Shown here piece by piece: positions 59,146-64,000 of a stretch of 64,000 nucleotides of DNA. This DNA is from Ophioderma brevispina (Eukaryota > Echinodermata > Ophiuroidea > Amphilepidida > Ophiodermatidae): NCBI GenBank assembly GCA_023653785.1, contig JAMKCH010007100.1:62001-126000 (forward strand). The letters are read 5' to 3'. The first letter of the stretch is position 1. Each line of letters opens with the position of its first letter. The notes beneath the pieces were generated by a model. It was not told where the DNA came from, did no database searches, and was given only the letters and a program-made list of their open reading frames with translations. The position numbers and the translations under genes were made by a program.

Positions 59146-62100
59146 TTAAGCATATGTAACACAGCAATAAACTCGAATCCATTCCACTTCAAAAGCGTAC
59201 GTTTGGAAGTCAATGACGTAAGCCGCAATAAGCCTAGAGGTACGGTCACACGAGTCTTGGCCATAGGAACTGGATTGACAAGTCTCGTCCAGAATCCACT
59301 GACTGGATCCAGATGGCTGAAATTAGAAAACAAAAATAAACTAACCATTAGAGCGAGGGAAGCGCAAGTTTTTAGTACCACAAAGTCCTTGTAAGCTCTT
59401 ATTCAAGAATCTTCAAAGCTGCAGTTTCATTTCTTATGTAATAATGTGTCAGGAGAAATATAAGGAATTTAAGAATGCTTTTGGCAAACTAACTGTGTAG
59501 TTACAAAAGGTCATACTTAAGTTGGTGACCCTGTTAAAAATTAAAGTGGCACAGGCACATTTTCAACAAATATGCAATTTCTTCAATTTGCTCTCATAAT
59601 CTAGTATTGAGGCTTATTCCGTAAAAGAGTAGAAAAGAGGATTTTTCTATGTCCCATAACGTTAGAACATAATAATTATAACAAACATTTTAACAAAGAC
59701 GCCTATTACACACAATAACCCGCCTAATAGTACTTACTTGAATAACTTGTACAAGCTCGCCGTATGCGTTGAGAGCCAGGGTTAGAGCAGACCAGCTTGG
59801 GTTAGGTGGACACTTCTGAACGCCAGCCTGTCGTTTTTGAACTCTTCCACCGCTTTGATCGGTGTTTAGGGGAGGAAGGTCCTTTCCTGACTTAAAGAAA
59901 CCCGGATTGTTTCTAATCGCATTCTCTTCTTGTTGCGGTGTAAGTTTGATAATTTCCTCGTCATATCTAGCTGCTTCAAAAGCGGCGGGATCATTCTTTA
60001 GTTCATCAATTCTAATTTATAAAATCAAATTGAGAAGTAAACATATAAAGCTTCTAAAAACATCTACTGCCTATTACAGAAAATTGCGGAGGATTTTTAA
60101 AAATAATTTTACACACTAAAATTGCATACGTAGTTTTAAAGGTACATTTCGCGATCTTATCACATTCATTTTTATTTATGGTTGATCATCAAGAAAAGGC
60201 TATTTCCAAAATTTCAGATGATTCTAAATTATAATGGTGCGATTTGATTCGATGAGCAAATGTTCGTATTGTGGGGTCCCGTATGCCACCGTGTTGTAAT
60301 GTCTGTCCATTTAAGGCTATGGATCACAAAATACCTCTTTAAGTCTGACGAGAGTATACGTCAACTTATTAAATTTTCCGCTAAATATCGATAGACAATA
60401 CCAATTTAAAGTGACAGGAGGAGATTTTTTTATTATAACGATTTACTCTCAAATCTTCACACTGCACTGTTAAAAAAATGTCTCTGTAATTTACGGAATT
60501 TCTTGGCAGCAGTATTTCCAGTCATTTAGGTAAATTTACAGAAATTTCTGTCAATTCACGGAACTTTGACAGTAATTTTACAGAAATTTGTCTCATATTA
60601 TGGAAAAAAATATGTATTTAACAGAAATTTTCCCGTAATTTAAAATTACGGAACCAAAAAAAAGTCCGGAAATATGCGGCCAGAAATTTTTGAAATATTT
60701 CCGTAAATTAACATTCTTAGCTATTTTTTATGTTTTTTTGTTTTTTTATTTTGCTTGTTTTCTAAAACAGATTTTTCCGTAATTTACGGAAAATCTGTTT
60801 TCAAAAACAATAAAACAAATAAAGAATTTTTAAAAACAGTGTGGATCGGTTGTAGACCACCTACCCAGAACGTTTCGAAGCTTTATTGGACAAACAGGTG
60901 CAAAAGAAAACCGCAAACCTTGTTTTTAACCTGTCTGCTATCGTAATCGTTACCCATAGAAAACATATGCTTTGACTTTCTGTCGTGCACGACAGAAACT
61001 ACTAAATCATCATCTTATTACATAAAGACGGCGTATTCGGCTTATTCACTTCAGGTGTGATCTAATACATTAGTAAGCATTCCAAATATGTAAAAAAAAC
61101 GGGGTTCGAGAAAAATTGGGGGCGCTTCTTTCTGGAAATCTCCTCATGTCTCTTTAAAGGAAGAAAATTAAACCTCACGCCATTTAGGTCATCATTTTCT
61201 CTAACAAAGAAATTAACTCTCAGATCGCAAAACGCTTCACGCACGCCTAACGCAATTATATAATATAAATCAGGTGTATATAGTGAATATAATATGAAAA
61301 AAGTGGAAACGATAAATAATATTCATGGCCGAGGAAACAAATCTATACAGAGACAGTGTAAGGATGAAAACAGTAAATTGTTAACCTTTTCACTAATTTT
61401 GACATTTCAAATCATTTCACTGATTTCTTTGTAAATATCGCTCCGAACCATACATCCAATATCGAAAATATAGATAAAAAGTTTTGATTACCTTAAGGAT
61501 TCAAAACAATGTAGTATGTACGTGAAACCAATTTGGTTGAAATGGATATTACAAAGATAATTAAGAAATTCAAAAAAACATGTACAGGTGTCATATATTA
61601 CAGCGTCCGTGTGACTGAGTGTCCTACCACCCATCTGTCTATTGTGTTCTCCATTGAGTGCTGTATGCATCATTTGTTTCAGCACTGTACCCAAATGGCC
61701 TCGTCTACAAGGTCACGGTTTATTCCGTACATGTTGCTATGGTAGCTAGGACACTCTCTCATGGGGGACACTCAGTTTCTTTACACCGGCAATGAATAAA
61801 GAATGGCAACGAAAGATTTAAAGGTGTCATATTGTGTTATATGTAGAAATTTCATGTATATAGAAATAGACACTCAATAGATTTCTGACCTTGTAGTTGG
61901 CTACAGAAATATCTTAAAGTGAAAACAAAGGATTTTAAATTGCATAATTATATTACAATGTAACACATAGGCTGAATTTCGTATTTGATTCAAAACAAAT
62001 ATATAAAGTTTACAATTTTTATACCAACGAAATCAATCTCAGCTATAATTCTTTCAGATTGGGATTTTTTGGATAGAAAGATTTTCATCAGTGCAAAAAA

Positions 62101-62602
62101 ACAGGGCTTTCTCATTTTACATTTTTTATGGCCACCTGGAAACCTCTTGTCGCATCTTTAATTTATCAATATCAAGTGAAGCTGTTCATGAAAAGCTAAA
62201 AACAATAAAATTTGTATTGTATATATGGAAATTGATTAATGAATGACTGTATAGATTTGATATCACTGAACTTATTTTTGTTTAAAAAAAGGTAAAACTT
62301 AGCACACTTGTTCCACACCACATTTAAAATGGATTCAAAACAAGATTTTGCTGTTCATTGTTTACTTCATAGCTATCAACTTTGCTTTTGTTTTCCTTTT
62401 CACGGAGTGTAAAAGAAGACAAGAAAATAAACCAATCAGCATAAACCTACCTGGCCCGATCTACTTGTGCTAGTTGATCTGTTGTCAGATATTCTTTGAT
62501 ATAGCGAGAGTCGGCATCATCGTCTGTTGGAGCACACGCCCAAGACACACCACAGAAACAATTCAGCACTACCAAGACAGATATTACTAGTATAGCGTGC
62601 AT
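59146..62602 (-). CDS. Gene 3: intact paralogue, NGF/Spatzle-like growth factor precursor
   Basis: Exons on the complement are 62,602-62,451, 60,011-59,738 and 59,316-59,146, with GT-AG borders and phases 2 and 0 as in genes 1 and 2. The product is 198 residues. A signal peptide (MHAILVISVLVVLNCFCGVS, then WA) is followed by CAPTDDDAD, an acidic, Gln-rich propeptide and the site GGRVQKR (residue 111). The mature part of about 87 residues starts QAGVQKCPP and contains SSQWILDETC and EVEWIRVYCC. Cysteines are at 118, 155, 165, 193 and 194. Spacing C-9-C-27-CC is close to that between neurotrophin cysteines. The Pro run of genes 1 and 2 is absent. A TTAAATAAAG box lies about 35-40 bases upstream of the ATG. 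The gene converges on gene 2. Confidence 0.8.
60410..61153. mobile_element. TTAA-flanked MITE in intron 1 of gene 3
   Basis: It has the same termini (AGTGACAGGAGGAGATTT) and TTAA flanks (60,406-60,409 and 61,154-61,157) as 26,283-26,641. The sequence is shared throughout, including CGGTTGTAGACCACCTACC and the CTGTCGTGCACGACAG core. It is longer only because another element sits inside it. Confidence 0.8.
60465..60841. mobile_element. Second MITE nested in the first
   Basis: CACTGTTAAAAAAATG and TTTTTAAAAACAGTG form the inverted termini. The interior repeats forms of TTCCGTAATTTACGGAAA and ACAGAAATTT. The flanks re-form the host MITE sequence CAC(A)CTGGATCGG when it is removed. The target duplication is unclear (at most a few bases). 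Confidence 0.7.
61677..61795 (+). repeat. Dispersed repeat R3, copy in intron 1 of gene 3
   Basis: It matches 52,700-52,770 and 52,880-52,910 in the same genomic orientation, without the C-rich insert. Confidence 0.55.
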
Positions 62603-62635
62603 TTCTTCTCCAATTATGTTTGAGGATTCCTCCTT

Positions 62636-62646
62636 TATTTAATGAT
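62636..62646 (-). promoter_or_regulatory. TATA-like box of gene 3
   Basis: The complement reads TTAAATAAAGG, about 35 bases before the ATG at 62,602. The short distance implies a very short 5' leader if it is used. Confidence 0.3.
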
Positions 62647-62699
62647 TTCAAAAGCAAACAAAAGTATATTACGTTCTGGTTCCATGATTAATGTAAAAT

Positions 62700-63400
62700 A
62701 AAGAGTTTTAAACCGACGATTGATCTAATTGGGATCATCCATGAATGCTTCCAAGCTATTACCACCAATTTGGCCGAGGCTCATACAGCAATATACGAGT
62801 CATGATGGTCATTAGAAGAGTGATTTCAAATTTGATTAGAAGATATCTGGCGCGGTAATGACATCGATTTATGAGAAAACAGACAAGTTTCAATGTTTTA
62901 AGAATGACCTCAAATATTCCTTAAATCCCTAAATGCCGTTTTTGCCACTTTTCAAAAATCACGGAGCGAACCTCTGCCATGTGTTTACAGGGAAAGTGCT
63001 CCTACATCTAACAACACAAATACCGCTACCTCCTTTTTTTGCAGTGAGGTAGTCATTTTCCTCTAGGGACGTAAGGGAATATAGCCTTTGACATCTTATC
63101 ACTCGACACCTCAAGTAACTAAAAATAAAGGGTAATTCTGCCTGTTTTATTAACACCCATTCATTTTATGAAAGAAGAACATTTGACTTTTGACCTCTTA
63201 TTCCTGAACACGTAGTCCACTTCTTAAAGGAATACATTCCTAAACAAGTAAACATCTAATCCAGAGAGAGTTTCTTAAACAAAGTCCAACCCCATTGAAG
63301 CAGTCTCTATGGAGTTTAAGAGAGTCGTCAAAATGAATGCATATAAAAGAAATCGGTTACTGAAAGTCCCCTTAATTCATGTGCTGACACAGGTACGACA
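62700..63400. other. Unremarkable DNA upstream of gene 3
   Basis: No exon or named repeat is recognised. It may contain regulatory DNA of gene 3. Confidence 0.35.
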
Positions 63401-63407
63401 TTTTCCG

Positions 63408-63725
63408 AGACAGACAGACAGACATACAGACAGACAGGCAGACAGACAGACAGACACACACATACGCACACGAAACTTGTGTGACTTTTACTTGTGTGAC
63501 TTTGTGTATCTTTTGTGTGACTTTTGTGTCCATACATACGACTTTTTTAAACCCCTAAAAATGCCATCTATACCCATTTACCTCTATAAAAGGTCCTTGC
63601 CTTTGTGCCTAGACACACACACAAGGTAAAAACGTTTATACACAAAAGACACACAAGTATATATCTGTAAAGACACACAACACACCCTTCTCGCATATAT
63701 ACACACTCACACATACACACACATG
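63408..63725. repeat. CAGA tetranucleotide repeat and CA-rich DNA
   Basis: (CAGA)n runs from 63,410 to 63,452, followed by CACACA tracts, TTGTGTGACTT triplicates (63,476-63,527) and more CA words to 63,722. Frames across it are repeat artefacts. Confidence 0.75.
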
Positions 63726-64000
63726 CCTTGTAAAGGTGCCAATCGAATTCAAACCCAGGAACACATTTTATGTAGAACCTATAACGTGACTGTTCTTAGT
63801 TAAATATACTACAAGTTAAAACACTTTTATTTTACTCTACGTTCACACAACAGAACAAACTGCGACGTTAACGTATTTGTGGTACTAATCACGCATAGTT
63901 AAAACACTACAAAAATTTAAAAGCAAGCCTTAACAAATAATTTATTATACACTTACTTTTCTGAATTCCAAATCCGCGATTTATCGCAATTCCTCGCTTG

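Noticed and set aside
63309..63629. 106-codon frame over the CAGA repeat
   Set aside because: It is produced by the tetranucleotide and CA repeats (TDRQTDRQ pattern).
1..64000. CRISPR arrays, operons, ribosome binding sites
   Set aside because: The window is eukaryotic; no regularly spaced identical short repeats with unique spacers and no gene strings with short spacing were seen.

Overview
This window looks like nuclear DNA of an invertebrate animal, most likely a marine deuterostome (echinoderm or hemichordate grade). The reasons are: genes split by GT-AG introns, AT-rich intergenic DNA, many microsatellites, fragments of several non-LTR LINE types, a Penelope-like element, tRNA-derived SINEs and many small inverted-repeat DNA transposons. 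There is no sign of operons or prokaryotic genes. The species assignment is inference.

The most important content is a cluster of three related genes between 39.4 and 62.7 kb. Each encodes a small secreted preproprotein with the same three-exon plan: a signal-peptide exon, a propeptide exon ending in a basic cleavage site and the first cysteine, and a last exon with the rest of a compact cysteine-rich domain. Intron phases are identical (phase 2, then phase 0). The mature domain resembles the nerve growth factor/Spatzle cystine-knot fold but has only five conserved cysteines, ending in an adjacent pair. Genes 1 (39,464-41,312) and 2 (48,920-53,274) lie on the + strand. Gene 3 (59,146-62,602) lies on the - strand and converges on gene 2. 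Gene 2 has a 1-base deletion in its last exon. Genes 1 and 2 show a sharp identity switch inside exon 3, which suggests gene conversion. DNA resembling the region upstream of gene 1 also occurs 3.4 kb further upstream.

Left part, 0-19 kb: a mariner-like element end, A-rich low-complexity DNA, GC-rich hairpin blocks, a three-unit tandem array of about 1.35 kb units (6.8-10.8 kb), a degenerate LINE (15.98-18.0 kb) and one isolated candidate exon (18.9 kb). Between 19.4 and 28.15 kb there is a head-to-tail duplication of about 4.2 kb carrying the 3' exons of a small single-pass membrane protein with a PPxY tail. The right copy is intact. The left copy is full of small indels and reads either as a decayed pseudogene or as unpolished sequence.

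Middle, 28-39 kb: a foldback element, a CR1/Jockey-like LINE on the - strand with endonuclease and reverse-transcriptase parts, a plausible core promoter at 36.1 kb, and other repeats. Right part: the gene cluster, interleaved with SINEs, a Penelope-like element broken by an insert carrying an ATPase fragment, TTAA-flanked palindromic elements (one with another element nested inside it), and an L1-like LINE split by a hAT-type MITE with a clear 8-bp target duplication.
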